Assembly: GCA_036924085.1 (NCBI GenBank)
Contig: JAVGWX010000011.1
Coordinates: 15,459,608 to 15,523,607 of the forward strand
Direction of reading: 5' to 3'
Length of the DNA stretch: 64,000 nucleotides
Source of the DNA: Ariolimax columbianus
Taxonomy: Eukaryota; Mollusca; Gastropoda; Stylommatophora; Arionidae
The notes under the pieces were generated by a model. The model searched no databases. It saw only the letters and a list, made by a program, of their open reading frames with translations, and was not told where the DNA came from. Positions within the stretch are counted from its first letter, which is position 1. Each line of letters starts with the position of its first letter. Below, one piece after another: positions 43,797 to 55,084 of this stretch. A program made the position numbers and the translations under genes.

Positions 43797-44128
43797 TTGT
43801 TTATTTATATCTGTAGATGAGTGTACATATAGTTTGTTTATTTATATCTGTAGATGAGTGTACATATAGTTTGTTTATTATATCTGTAGATGAGTGTACA
43901 TATAGTTTGTTTATTTATATCTGTAGATGTGTGTACATATAGTTTGTTTATTTATATCTGTAGATGAGTGTACATATAGTTTGTGTATTTATATCTGTAG
44001 ATGAGTGTACAGATAGTTTGTTTATTTATATATGTAGATGAGTGTACATATAGTTTGTTTATTTATATATGTAGATGAGTGTACATATAGTTTGTTTATT
44101 TATATATGTAGATGAATGTACAGATAGT
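43797..44128. repeat. Minisatellite, 37-bp unit, 9 copies
   Basis: Regular units of TTTATTTATATCTGTAGATG plus AGTGTACATATAGTTTG. Divergence is low, with one unit missing one base. Confidence 0.92.
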
Positions 44129-44314
44129 TATAAGATACAACTCCCGTCTGTAATCGGGGTAGAATATAATTCGTTATGCTTGTTATGTAAATCAAACATT
44201 GTGACGATGTGTGTTTTGGTAAAAGAATCAAGAGCTTGCAGCTTATCACTACATAAACAGTTATTGGTAGACATATTGGGACTTCACTTTGATCACCATG
44301 AAGCACAATATGTA

Positions 44315-45365
44315 TAGCGATAAACTTGCTTAGGTTATTATTAACCACGTTGTCTAGACCGAAACTTGCCTAGGTTACTATTAACCACGTTGTCTAGACC
44401 GATAAACTCGCCTAGGTTACTATTAACCACGTCGCCTCGACCAATAAACTCGCCTAGGTTACTATTAACCACGTCGTCTAGACCGATGAACTTGCCTAGG
44501 TTACTATTAACCACGTCGTCTAGACCGATAAACTTGCCTAGGTTACTATTAACCACGTCGTCTAGACCAATAAACTCGCCTAGGTTACTATTAACCACGT
44601 CGCCTCGACCAATAAACTCGCCTAGGTTACTATTAGCCACGTCGTCTAGACCGATAAACTTGCCTAGGTTACTATTAACGACGTCGCCTCGACCAATAAA
44701 CTCGCCTAGGTTACTATTAACCACGTCGTCTAGACCGATAAACTTGCCTAGGTTACTATTAACTACGTCGTCTAGACCAATAAACTCGCCTAGGTTACTA
44801 TTAACCACGTCGTCTAGACCGACAAACTTGCCTAGGTTACTATTAACCACGTCGTCTAGACCGATAAACTCTCCTATGTTACTATTAACCACGTCGTCTA
44901 GACCGATAAACTTGCCTAGGTTACTATTAACCACGTCGTCTAGACCGATAAACTCTCCTATGTTACTATTAACCACGTCGTCTAGACCGATAAACTCGCC
45001 TAGGTTACTATTATCCACGTCGTCTAAACCAATAAACTCGCCTAGGTTATTATTAACCACGTCGTCTAGACCGATAAACTCGCCTAGGTTACTATTAACC
45101 ACGTCGTCTAGACCGATAAACTCGCCTAGGTTACTATTAACCACGTCGTCTAGACCGATAAACTTGCCTAGGTTATTATTAACCACGTCGTCTAGACCGA
45201 TAAACTCGCCTAGGTTACTATTAACCACGTCGTCTAGACCAATAAACTCGCCTAGGTTACTATTAACCACGTCGTCTAGACCAATAAACTCGTCTAGGTT
45301 ACTAATAACCAACTAATACATTGCGATAACCTCATTTAGATTACCAATAACTACGTTGTCTAAAA
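44315..45365. repeat. Minisatellite, 42-bp unit, about 24 copies, open on both strands
   Basis: Units of TAGGTTACTATTAACCACGT plus CGTCTAGACCGATAAACTCGCC. Variants (GCCTCGACCAATAAA, CTCCTATGTTACT) recur in blocks. Because the unit is 14 codons and lacks stops in two frames, a 323-codon frame on minus (NSNLGEFIGLDDVV repeats) and a 316-codon frame on plus overlap. There is no signal peptide, splice signal or known family, so neither is called as a gene. Confidence 0.92.
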
Positions 45366-45443
45366 AGCACCTTACGGTCTGCTGCGAAGTAAAAACTGTA
45401 TCTGTTGTGATTCCTCACAATCTGCTTTCATCACCTAGTCTCA

Positions 45444-45494
45444 CATACATACATACACATACATACACACACACACACACATACATACATACAT

Positions 45495-45533
<39 letters not shown>

Positions 45534-45565
45534 TACATACATACACATACACACACACACACACG
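45444..45565. repeat. (CA)n / (CATA)n microsatellite
   Basis: Mixed ACACAC and ACATACATAC runs over about 120 bp, 90 bp upstream of the candidate signal-peptide exon. Confidence 0.9.
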
Positions 45566-45656
45566 GAGGCATTCACGCGGATCCATACCCGCAGAAGACA
45601 AGATATGAAACATTTTAAAACTATTGACATATGTATATTTCTTTTCCTTCAAACAG

Positions 45657-45727
45657 GATGCGATCACCACCACGAGCCTGGCTGGTCGGGCTATTATGTG
45701 TATATTTTCTGAACTTGATTCTACCAT
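45657..45727 (+). CDS. Candidate signal-peptide exon of a host Ig-domain gene
   Basis: A strong acceptor (TATTTCTTTTCCTTCAAACAG, ending at 45656) precedes G-ATG, and a canonical donor GTAAGT starts at 45728. The 23 codons read MRSPPRAWLV then GLLCVYFLNLILP, a typical secretion signal: a positively charged start followed by a hydrophobic core. The exon ends after one base of a codon (phase 1). Joined to 63258 the split codon becomes TGT (Cys). The upstream acceptor implies a 5' UTR exon further left. The link to 63258 is inferred from matching phase, strand and the logic of signal peptide then Ig; no transcript evidence is available. Confidence 0.55.
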
Positions 45728-45729
45728 GT

Positions 45730-46380
45730 AAGTTCAACCATGTGTTATTGTGTATGTAAGGAATGCTCCGAGTTTTTCAATGAATATCGAAAACACTGAC
45801 ACTGCTGGGTGTAGTTTAGTTGCTGAGGATCACATCGAAGGTTTATGGGGCTGAGGAAAAAAGGCCGCTTGCCTATGCAGTCGTGGCGCACTGTACATAC
45901 TTTTTATTTTAGATTTTTATTTTATCTTTGATAGAAAAGAAACACAAGCTATGCCTTTCCGATATTATTCAAAACATGTCTTCGCGATTTGACGACTGAC
46001 AACTGAAGTGATCGACGAACCGTTTCTAGCAGTATGATGTATAAATACCTCCAGAATGGTACACGAAGAAAAAAGAATGTGCCTCAGAATACACCTAAGC
46101 ATGTCATCAAGGCTGTGATAGTGGTTTGTGCAACATATCCACATGCAACATTACTATGTAGAATCTACTGCTAAAAACTCTCAGCGGGAACTTATATGCG
46201 TCAAAACGCACTTTTCTAAATGAGGGCCATCTTCAGCGGTGTATGTATACCTCATTTAATAATATAGAGCAATGACAAAGAAGACAAAGAAATGATTATT
46301 GTTTAAGTATCTTTGATGTGTTCTGCTGTTAAGTCCAGGTCAGACGCCTTTAGTTTTTCAAGTATCTTTCATTAGCTTAT
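45730..46380. other. Unassigned
   Basis: No structure recognised between the exon and the 32-bp array. Confidence 0.4.
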
Positions 46381-46384
46381 GCCA

Positions 46385-46585
46385 TGGGTTAGATATTTCT
46401 TGCTGGGAGCCGGTAGTAAGTTATATATTTCTTGCTGGGAGCCGGTAGTAAGTTAGATATTTCTTGCTGGGAGCCGGTAGTAAGTTAGATATTTCTTGCT
46501 GGGAGCCGGTAGTAAGTTAGATATTTCTTGCTGGGAGCCGGTAGTAAGTTAGATATTTCTTGCTGGGAGCCAGTAGTAAGTTAGA
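46385..46585. repeat. Minisatellite, 32-bp unit, about 6 copies
   Basis: Near-perfect units AGTTAGATATTTCTTGCTGG plus GAGCCGGTAGTA. Very low divergence points to recent expansion. Confidence 0.92.
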
Positions 46586-46589
46586 TGTA

Positions 46590-47405
46590 AACGTACGGAA
46601 ACTTCCAATTATTTCCGCTTCAAATTTTACATTATTTTGAAAATATCTAATTCGTGCGGTCAGGCGGGGACGCTGATATTTTTTTTAGATTTGCATTAGA
46701 ACTAAATCAAAGGCATAGCAATTGACAAAATAGCCCTTATGACTTACCACAGTGCGTCTCACAATGTTTGCCGCGGCTTAAAATTAAATTTCTAAGCATC
46801 CATTTGAAAAAAATTATTAAAATTGTGCATATAACCTGTAGATCACCATTTCCCAATGGTGAATTTTGTTTTCTTGTTCACAAACATATGGTATACAATT
46901 TTCTTTATTTATGGTATACAAAAACTAGCCCTCCTAATGAAACCAGTATTTTAAAATGATTACCCGTTCTTAACAGTGAATATTTTTTGAAGTAACATTT
47001 TCCGCGTGTTTCACGAAATCCTTCCAGCTACAACCCTTAGCGCACTGGTTTTGAACAGTTCTAATGAGCCTTCCAGTGTGTTCAATTTGTCGATACAAAT
47101 TATGTACGCTTGTGTAACACAGTGTAACTAATTGTTACCCTGTCTTAGAATGAGTCTGAAAGTCACGTTTCTCACACTCCGAATAATTGCATTGAAGATG
47201 TATCACTGTTTTTGAAAAGAAATTAATCGCGGTAAGCTGTATCGTAGTATTTGAAACACTGAAAACAGAACTATTCACGCTTTGGGTTTAATTAAATGGG
47301 CGTTTAATCAATTGCTCCAAGACTTTGGAAGTTCATGTTCCATCAAGGTCAGTACACCAGGACAAAAAATGGTAAATAGTTTTGACAGGGTTGTGATTAA
47401 AAAAA
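46590..47405. other. Unassigned AT-rich sequence
   Basis: No gene or array is seen. Confidence 0.45.
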
Positions 47406-47409
47406 TAGC

Positions 47410-48255
47410 CTTGTAGAATGGTTGATTTCAACGAAATAGTGACACTAAGGAAACTGAAGTTTCGTCTGAGAACACGCAATGACATTGATATATCGAAAAC
47501 TTCGTTGTGCAGAACTGTAAGGGGCAAAGATTTTACATTTAGAAAGTGCTAGCGGGAAAAACGTCATCTGTGAGAAGCCGCATCTAGTATCCACGAGAAG
47601 CAAGTATTTACGTGAAGTACAGGCAATGCTTAAACACAGTTATGATAAATGTGTATGAGGAAGAAACTTAGATAAATGCTCATCACACAAGTGAAAAGGA
47701 ATGGCAGTCAGCGGAAGGAACGATTAAAAGATTAGTACCAAGTGGAAAAGGACAGCGCTTGATAATAGCACATGCAGGTAGCATACATAATGGGCTGGTG
47801 AATAATGCAGAACTTGTGTTTCCTTCAGTTTTTACGGACAATTGGAACTATCATACCGAGATGCATAGTAACATATTTAGAGAGTGGATTGAAAAAAAAC
47901 ACTTTCTTCCCCCCATGGATAGAACCTCCTGTCTGAAAATGGACACTGCATTATACCACAACGCAGTTACACAAAACGACAACATTTCAACATCATCCAG
48001 AAAAAAGATGCATTAAAAATGCGGCTCAAAAAAGAATACATACCACTTACGAAGCGTATCTAAAACTTGAACTGCTTTCTCTTGTCAAGGAAACATGAAA
48101 CGAAACGATATTTCACATAGACACGTTGATCCAAGAGCATGGTCATATGTGTTTGAGACTGCAACCTTAACATTCCCACTTAAACCCAATTAATCTCGTT
48201 TGGGGAAAAGTGAAAGGACAAGTAGAGCTGAAAATAAAACTATCAAACTATGCGA
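47410..48255 (+). pseudogene. DDE_3-type (IS630/Tc1-mariner superfamily) transposase fossil
   Basis: Across frameshifts and stops the + strand gives DFTFRKC (about 47530; FRFRKC in the family), then RLIIAHAGSIHNGLVNNAEL (47757; family-typical RLIIVHAGG), DNWNYHTEMHSNIFREWIEK (47839, D-x-M-N), MDTALYHNAVTQ (47938, an IDNASYHN-like catalytic strand), and LNPINLVWGKVKGQ (about 48180, the HPDLNPIELIWA box). The order and spacing match DDE superfamily endonucleases common in invertebrates. At least eight stops make it dead. Terminal inverted repeats were not found. Confidence 0.65.
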
Positions 48256-48384
48256 TATGACAGAAATAAAATGTGCCGCCCTCTCATATTTAGAAACATA
48301 TTATTGGGCTGTAAATATGAGCTACAAACTGAGATAATTAAAATATCTATAACAGCCGGATACATTAATATTGTCTATATAAAA

Positions 48385-48960
48385 CAGTAAATCAAACAGG
48401 TGAACAATTCAACATACTTAGTGAGCACGTTATCAGCAAACGGAAGCATTACGGCAGAAATCCAAGAAAGATGCAACAAGGCAAATCAGATCATTGGACA
48501 ATTAACTCCTATACTTAATTGCTAGCACGTACAATAACTACCAAAAGAACTATATAGAACACGAATTTCGTCCCGACACTATGCTATCAAAATCAAAACT
48601 GGACACTAACATCAATTTAAAAACGCTACATCGTAATAACAGAAATGAAATGACTGCGAAAAAATATTGAGTGTAACAAGGAGAGACATAATCAGAAACG
48701 ATGACATCAGGAGACTGGTGGGAATAACACCAGTATTGAACTACATTAAAAGACAGCAACTAAAATGGTTTTGTCGCGTAACAAGACTACCTTCACACAG
48801 CGCACCCCCTCCCAACAAGCAATGCTATTTAGATACATCGGCTTCAAAGACAGTCAGACCACGAAAAAGGTGGCTTACAGAAATTTGTGAGGCAGTAAAG
48901 GCCATTGTGCATGAGGCACACCGACGGGCTCGTTCTAGAGATATGTTCATAAGCTGACGC
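48385..48960 (+). pseudogene. LINE ORF2 C-terminal fragment
   Basis: It reads NNSTYLVSTLSANGSITAEI then QERCNKANQIIGQL (the thumb region), then RDIIRNDDIRRLVGITPVLN and YIKRQQLKWFCRVTRL followed by a basic RPRKRW. It is frameshifted between 48530 and 48670. The same family contributes 58027-58970 (NYYIE, WFGHLTRL). Confidence 0.65.
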
Positions 48961-49795
48961 TGAAAGGCATTACAGAATTAACGAAAAGAAAGACGAAAGA
49001 TGTGAGTAACATGTCTTGAAAAAGTAAGATTGTTGTTGGAAAAAAAGATAGACTGTCGTTAAACACATGAGCTGCACAGAAAAGGACTTTATGTGGAACC
49101 TAATTTAGAAAATTTCATTCGATTTGGAGAGACACATTGGCTTACATACATACACTTTTAAAAAAATGTACGGTAAATTATTTTAGGCAGGGACAAAATA
49201 GATCATTTGCTAACAAAGTTCATAGGAACTAGCCGCTTTAAGAAAATGACACTATCTGATAATATGTAAATTATAAAGTCATTGGGACATTGGAAATATC
49301 AGACCACGTGCAAACAATCTCGTTTATCTGTAATTATTGAGATATTAGACGGCAACCATTGTGAAACTGACTATAGTGTTTCTTTTGTGGCCTTCATTTA
49401 AAGATCATTATTTGATCGAATCTTCTTCAGCTTCAGAACAAAAACATATTAGTCTAAAAAAAAGGACTTGACCTACAACATTTGGATTAACTCAAAAGAC
49501 CGCACCAAATGGAATACAAGACCGAACGCGGATTTATTGCCGAATGTTCTCCACGACTCTTATTCTGTATAATCGTCTCTCGATCTACGAGAAAGCAATT
49601 TGTCTATTATTGGTATCATAACCAGGTGTTGCTTCTACCATGTGCTGTCTGCTTGAGTGATTGTGTAAGTGCAACTAGAATCGGCTCACTGCCACACAGC
49701 GAGTGTATGTTGTTGGATGCATCTAAAAGTTGTGTCTAACTCAGTTTTAGTAGAAAACTCACCAATTCATACTATGATATGGCCAGTAGCGGCCT
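48961..49795. other. Unassigned
   Basis: No structure recognised. Confidence 0.4.
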
Positions 49796-49799
49796 TGAC

Positions 49800-50765
49800 T
49801 TACAAAGTGTGTAGATTCATGATAACAGTTAACAGACACATGCACATGTACAACGGCCTACATCAAATGAATGTAGCACCACATACCTGTGTGAAAATGC
49901 CGGATATTGAATCAAAACTAACAGATAATACAAGAAGAATTTCTGATCGAGCAAGTCTTATGAGAGCAAGGCAGATAATGATTGATTCCTACCCAGAAGA
50001 ATGGGTACATATCTATACTGATGAGTGTGCTTATAAGACCATCAGTAAAGCCGGCTGTGGAGTCTACATAGAGTATCCAGACAGAATATATGATGAGCTG
50101 CTTGGTGCCTGTGGGAGATGTGTTCTAACTGTAAGACAAAAGTAACTTCATTTGAAGTATCTCTGTACCACTTGAGGACTGTAAGTCCTGTCTGCCCATC
50201 AAAAGCCCATAATATCGTAATCTGTACATACTCATTAGCTGCCTTTTCAGTTCTGGAAAATGGTGGTCACTGTAAGCTTGAACGTACCCAAAATTACAGA
50301 AGCCAACCAACTTCTCACATCTCCTGAAGTCAAAACAGTTATGCAATGAGCTCCTGGTAACTCAATTACACCTGGGAATGACAAGACAGATGACAGATAG
50401 ACTGGTAATGAAGGGGTCAAGTCAATAATAACAATACACACCAACAACCGTACAGACAATCAAACAACTACAAAAGACTACGAACAAAGAGACTTGACTG
50501 AAAGGTGGCAATGAGGAATACTGGTAGAGAGGTCTAAAAACATATGGTCATTCCAAATCCCAAAGACAACATCAATTTCCCGAAAAGGACAGATAAAGTC
50601 GCCATTTTCCGTTTTCGCCCTCAGAGTACCATCTTTCTGAATGTATGGCGCTTGCCCGTGTTAGGAACGAGCTTTTTCCTCGGAGGCCAGAACGATGGAA
50701 GACTTTGTGCAGAACTAAACAATAGCTCACAAACACTTGCATATACCACTAAAAATGGCTAAAAG
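49800..50765 (+). pseudogene. RNase H-bearing LINE fragment (I/Ingi-like)
   Basis: RNase H signature WVHIYTDECAYKTISKAGCG then VYIEYPDRIYDELLGACGR, in which the usual TDGSA is TDECA. A shifted frame continues as CSNCKTKVTSFEVSLYHLRT and KAHNIVICTYSLAAFSVLEN, the third and fourth RNase H strands with key acids changed. Around 50544-50640 a KRTDKVAIFRFRPQ segment matches the post-RNase H region. It is inactive and carries several stops. Confidence 0.7.
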
Positions 50766-50952
50766 GCAGGAGCACTCAGGTTGCTGGATAAATAACCAAC
50801 AAACCAATCAACCAACCTACGTTACCAACAACGTTACCAACAAATCAACCAAAGCTACCAACCAACCAACCAACCAAGAACAGAACAATAAGTGAAGTAG
50901 TGGGCAACGCGGAATTTGAACATTGTACCTCCAGATATAGAAAATGCCTTGC

Positions 50953-50956
<4 letters not shown>

Positions 50957-51017
<61 letters not shown>

Positions 51018-51045
51018 AAGAGAAAGAGAGGGAGAGAAAAGCAGA
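50957..51045. repeat. (GA)n microsatellite
   Basis: About 50 bp of pure GAGAGA followed by interrupted GAGAAAGAGAGG. Confidence 0.95.
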
Positions 51046-51049
51046 TAAA

Positions 51050-51635
51050 GACAGAAAAAGATGAGTTAAGGTTATTGGCCAGCTGGACGCTTTCTTATTA
51101 CTTCACTTTCTTTTCTGTTATTGGTTGTAGTTGTATTTCAAGAGCAGAAAAAATGCATTTGTTGCTTACATCTCACTGTTTCGAAGTTTATGTATATTCC
51201 CGCCCTTAATTGGTTGACAAGGAAGCTCTGAAAACAGTGTACCAGTTACAGGAAGGAAATAGTGATTGACTTATTGTCCCAGGGACCAACAGAAGAATGA
51301 CAGTTTTAATTCAAACACAGCTAACATCTCTTATCACTACATTTATATAAACTTTGTAGATAACATTATTAACCGGATCAAGAGCTTAGAATGTAACCTA
51401 CCATACATCCTCCTATCTAGGTCAGGGATGTCCAGCTTTTAAATGCCCAGGGCCATATGATCAGTTTTAGGATTTTTTCACTAACAGAACTTTACAAAAC
51501 TGCGTCGACACACACACGTGATTGTGTAGTTATAATTACAATAAATGTGTACAACAAATAGTTTAAATAATTACCCAGCCGCCATTCTTCCAAACCTGTT
51601 GTTGTTAGTTAGTTAGTTAGTTGCCTATTGCAACC
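51050..51635. other. Unassigned
   Basis: No gene or array apart from a short TTAG run near 51606. Confidence 0.4.
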
Positions 51636-51639
51636 GATG

Positions 51640-51960
51640 ATGGCTACGTCAACAGGCGGCTGTTCTGTCTTGCTCATGTAACTTGCGATGCATTTGAATT
51701 ATTGTGAGAAAGAAACTGCGTTGGTCTTCAACCTTACTCTCTCGTTCATAGCTACCTTGGACCATTGGCAAAGATGATCAGTCGTCTCGAATCAGGATGC
51801 AGGCATCCTTTAAGTCACTAGAGGGTTGAAGCTTGCGGATTCGATCTCGCCCACCGTTTTGTTCATCGCTTTGAGAGACGAGTGCCTTACCTCAGGACTA
51901 CATAGAGAATCATGATATATGCATGAGAGACCGGACCATTTTCGTTGCCTACGTCAAGAG
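51640..51960 (+). repeat. Dispersed repeat family D, copy 2
   Basis: Matches 915-1210 in several blocks (GTGAGAAAGAAACTGCG, CAACCTTACTCTCTC, AGCTACCTTGGACCATTGGC, ATCAGGATGCAGGC). This copy looks less damaged and also includes GATGGCTACGTCAACAGGCG upstream. Confidence 0.45.
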
Positions 51961-51964
51961 GTCG

Positions 51965-52525
51965 AATCACTTGTATACAACTTGTTTGAGAAGCAAACTA
52001 TATATTCCCTGGTAGGACCATATGACATATACCGAGGACCTATCCCGATCTAGCATGTCCAACTTTCATGTACATTTACATAAAGCGTACATCAGATAGA
52101 CTAGTCGCATTGCTCGAATGTCAAGCGAAATGCTAACAAAAGAAGCTTCTGTACAGCGATCTTAGTAAAAGAAAGAGGTAAAGGGAATCTCCCAAAAAGT
52201 GAACCATAATAGTCTGAAGGGTTCCATTAAATGCTGTCAAACGTACCGTAAAACATACACACATCTAGCACAAAAGCCGTTCAGACTGAAAAAGGGTAGT
52301 AAAAAGTACAGTGAAGCAAGTAAGGGCCTCATATGAAGGAAGACAATGATAGACGGGCAATTAGAAAGTATAGGCCGAGGGAATACCAGTACAAGCAGCA
52401 GACAAAGTTTGACAGTCATGCGCTTAAACTTTTAGCGATCGCATTACCTTGGTCAATAACAAGCGATCCCACTGTCGCAAAGATGTTATGCCACAGGTCT
52501 CTGACGGCGGACCTCATCGACTACG
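51965..52525. other. Unassigned
   Basis: No structure recognised. The 87-codon frame at 52333 has no family match before the LINE begins near 52530. Confidence 0.35.
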
Positions 52526-52529
52526 AGAG

Positions 52530-53092
52530 GCTATTTATAATTATTATAATAATGTACATCAATAAAAGTAACATCAGATGGAAGATGCAATTATGAAATA
52601 AAAGGCAGAATAGCCCAAAAAGTGGTCATCCAGACCAAGAAAGGCATCTTCAGCAAGTCTTTGGATGCTGATTGGAAGAAGTTCTAACATATGGTAGTGA
52701 ATCATTGACAAAAAGCAAGCAAGAGCATATATCGTTGGAAGCAACGGAGATGTGGATTTACAGAAGAATGTTGCGGATTCGATGGACTGCAAGAACGGCT
52801 AATTATACGGTACTCGAAGAGGCACACACACAAAGACAACTCATGCAAAGATCAGACGAAGGCAGTCATTATTTTTCGTGCATGTTATGATAATAGGCTG
52901 TTTGGAGCACGTTGTGGCCACCATAGCAGGAAATAGAGGCAAAGGTATGCACAGAGAGATGTTGGTCAGACTAAAAGGCTGGCACGGACGACAATCGGAA
53001 ACAGAGTTTGTAAACGACGCATGTGATAGAAGCGAATAGAGGTCCATGGTCGCCAACACCAGTCGGCAAGGCGCCTGATAATGATAATAGGT
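52530..53092 (+). pseudogene. LINE ORF2 C-terminal fragment
   Basis: LTYGSESLTKSKQEHISLEA then TEMWIYRRMLRIRWTARTAN at 52683-52800, followed in shifted frames by HTQRQLMQRS and VIEANRGPWSPTPVGKAPDN. This is the thumb and C-terminal tail of a common LINE type (YGSESWTLTK, EMWxYRRMLRI), with an ATAATGATAATAG tail. The basic GRPRR segment is missing or scrambled. Confidence 0.7.
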
Positions 53093-53104
53093 TTTTTTAT
53101 ACAC

Positions 53105-54480
53105 AATATATATGATAAGGAACTTGATAAGGGAGCTATACAAGAACACTGGTGTCAGAGTCCGCATAGGTGGCACTCTCTCGGACAGATTCCCAACATC
53201 TTCCGCGGTTAAGCAGGATTGCGTCCTTGCCCCTGACCTTTTATGTCGAGCCATCGACTGGATTCTACACCCCCTTAAATCCCTCCATCCGGGCATTGTC
53301 ATGGATCAAACGCATGTCACAGACTTCGCCTATGCTGATGACATAGTCCTTGTCGACCTAGACAATGAAGCTCTGCAACAGTCTCTCGAGAAACTGGATC
53401 TCGAAACATCAAACCTGGGTCTATCAATCTCCTGGGTCAAGACGAAATTTCAGAACCTTTGCGCGGACACTGGTCCTTACAGCATCGTTGTCCATGGTCA
53501 CACGGTGGAGTGGGTCACACCGTGGAGTGGGTCACACTGTGAAGTGAGTTACACGGTGGAGTGGGTCACACGGCGAAGTGGGTCACACCATGGAGTGGGT
53601 TACACGGTAAAGTGAATCACACGGTGGAGTGGGTCATACGGTGGAGTGGGTCATACGGTGGAGTGGGTCACACGGTGAAGTGGGTCACACCTTGGAGTGG
53701 GTCACACAGTAGAGGGGATCACACGGTGGAGTGGGTCATACAGTGGAGTAGGTCACACGGTGGAGGGGGTAACACGGTGGAGTGGGTCATACGGTGGAGT
53801 GGGTCACACGGTGAAGTGGGTCACACCTTGGAGTGGGTCACACAGTAGAGTGGATCACACGGTGGAGTGGGTCATACGGTGGAGTAGGTCACACGGTGGA
53901 GTGGGTCACACGGTGAAGTGGGTCACATGGTGAAGTGGGTCACACGGTGGAGTGGGTCACAAGTTGGAGTGCACTAACGAATTCACATACTGGGGGGGGG
54001 GGAGTTCTTTTTCATCCGATGGACGCAGTATGCCTGGCATGTTAAAGCGGATTGGGGTTGGGGTTGCCGCCTCCGGTATGAGCGACCTTCACCGGGTGTG
54101 GAATAATGGCAAACTCTCTCTCGGATAAAAATTCGTAATTAACAGACGTGTGTGATTCCTGTCCTCATGTATGTTTCAGAAGCTTGGACTCTACTTAAAC
54201 ATGACTTATCACGACTCGTTGCTTTTCATATGCGGAACCAGTGACCCATCCTCGGTATCCAGTGGTTCGATCTCGTACGTTTTGTCGAGGTGTCTGTAAA
54301 GACGAGTCTTCCCTCCATCTCGGAAACTCTGATCTGCCGATGCCGCCGCCTGTCTCTGTTTGATCACGTGGTTCGACTGGACCAGGAAGTACCGACGAAC
54401 CAATCAATGTTCACGTCTGTTATGTTTAACAACAGTTTCCCACCAGCTGGTGATAGGCGTTGGAGGTCCGTTCCCGTTCT
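53105..54480 (+). pseudogene. LINE RT fragment interrupted by a minisatellite born from its own coding sequence
   Basis: RT motifs VRIGGTLSDRFPTSSAVKQD then CVLAPDLLCRAIDW (motif B, with G to D in KQG) and FAYADDIVLV (catalytic YADD intact, 53323-53352). The frame reaches VHGHTVEW at 53489-53512, passes into a 17-bp tandem array (53495-53970), and resumes at NEFTYWGG (53976) with SSDGRSMPGMLKRIGV, MSDLHRVWNNGKLS and later EVPTNQ. YLGS-type and RxxxxNIGV-type segments normally follow directly after the HTVE-like strand, so the array sits inside the ORF. The element is dead. Confidence 0.8.
53495..53970 (+). repeat. 17-bp minisatellite, about 27 copies, inside a LINE ORF
   Basis: Units of CACGGTGGAGTGGGTCA with variants (GTGAAGTGGGTCACAC, CATACGGTGGAGTGGGT, ACCTTGGAGTGGGTCAC) and one repeated block that recurs almost unchanged at about 53640-53745 and 53780-53890. 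The unit equals the LINE codons for H-T-V-E-W-V plus overlap. Confidence 0.92.
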
Positions 54481-54484
54481 ACCT

Positions 54485-55080
54485 GGGTCCAACAGATAGC
54501 AGTCACTCCTTCAACACTAAACGAAGCTTGGCTTTAAGCCTCAGCGGTTAGACACTACATGCCTATGCGAACATTATTATTATTTTTATTAATATATATG
54601 GACCGTCTGAACATCCCTGTGATGGCGCACTTTTTTTGCACGACAAAGATATCTGTTATCAGCACGTGTCAGTCAAAATGCAGCACGAAAATACAGCGAC
54701 AAAGAAATTGGACACGTCCCCTCATACACACACCTTATGGTCTACTGCAATACCGTATCTAGCATTTAATCTCGACAGGAGTGTCTGCTTTGAGAAAACC
54801 TCTATATTTTTAAATAGATCGTCACACAGTCGGCTTACATCACGTTGATTTTTTAGTAGTGGTGATATAATACTGCTCAAAGGTCAATGTATCTGAATTA
54901 CAGTATCATGTTTATCCGTGTTCCCGCACTTTGTTTAAGTGATTGACATGTCTGGGTAACACTTTGAATCGTCTGAATTTGGCACACATCCAAAATTCGC
55001 GGTTGATACTATGCAGTGTCTCATCTAAAGTAGAGGTGGATATATTCAGGTCGGATTTAAATACAATTCAAGAAGGGTTT
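54485..55080. other. Unassigned
   Basis: AT-rich with no recognised structure. Confidence 0.4.
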
Positions 55081-55084
55081 GGCA

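Noticed and set aside
44341..45316. 316-323 codon repeat proteins on both strands
   Set aside because: A 42-bp unit lacking stops gives open frames by construction. There is no signal, splice site or known domain.
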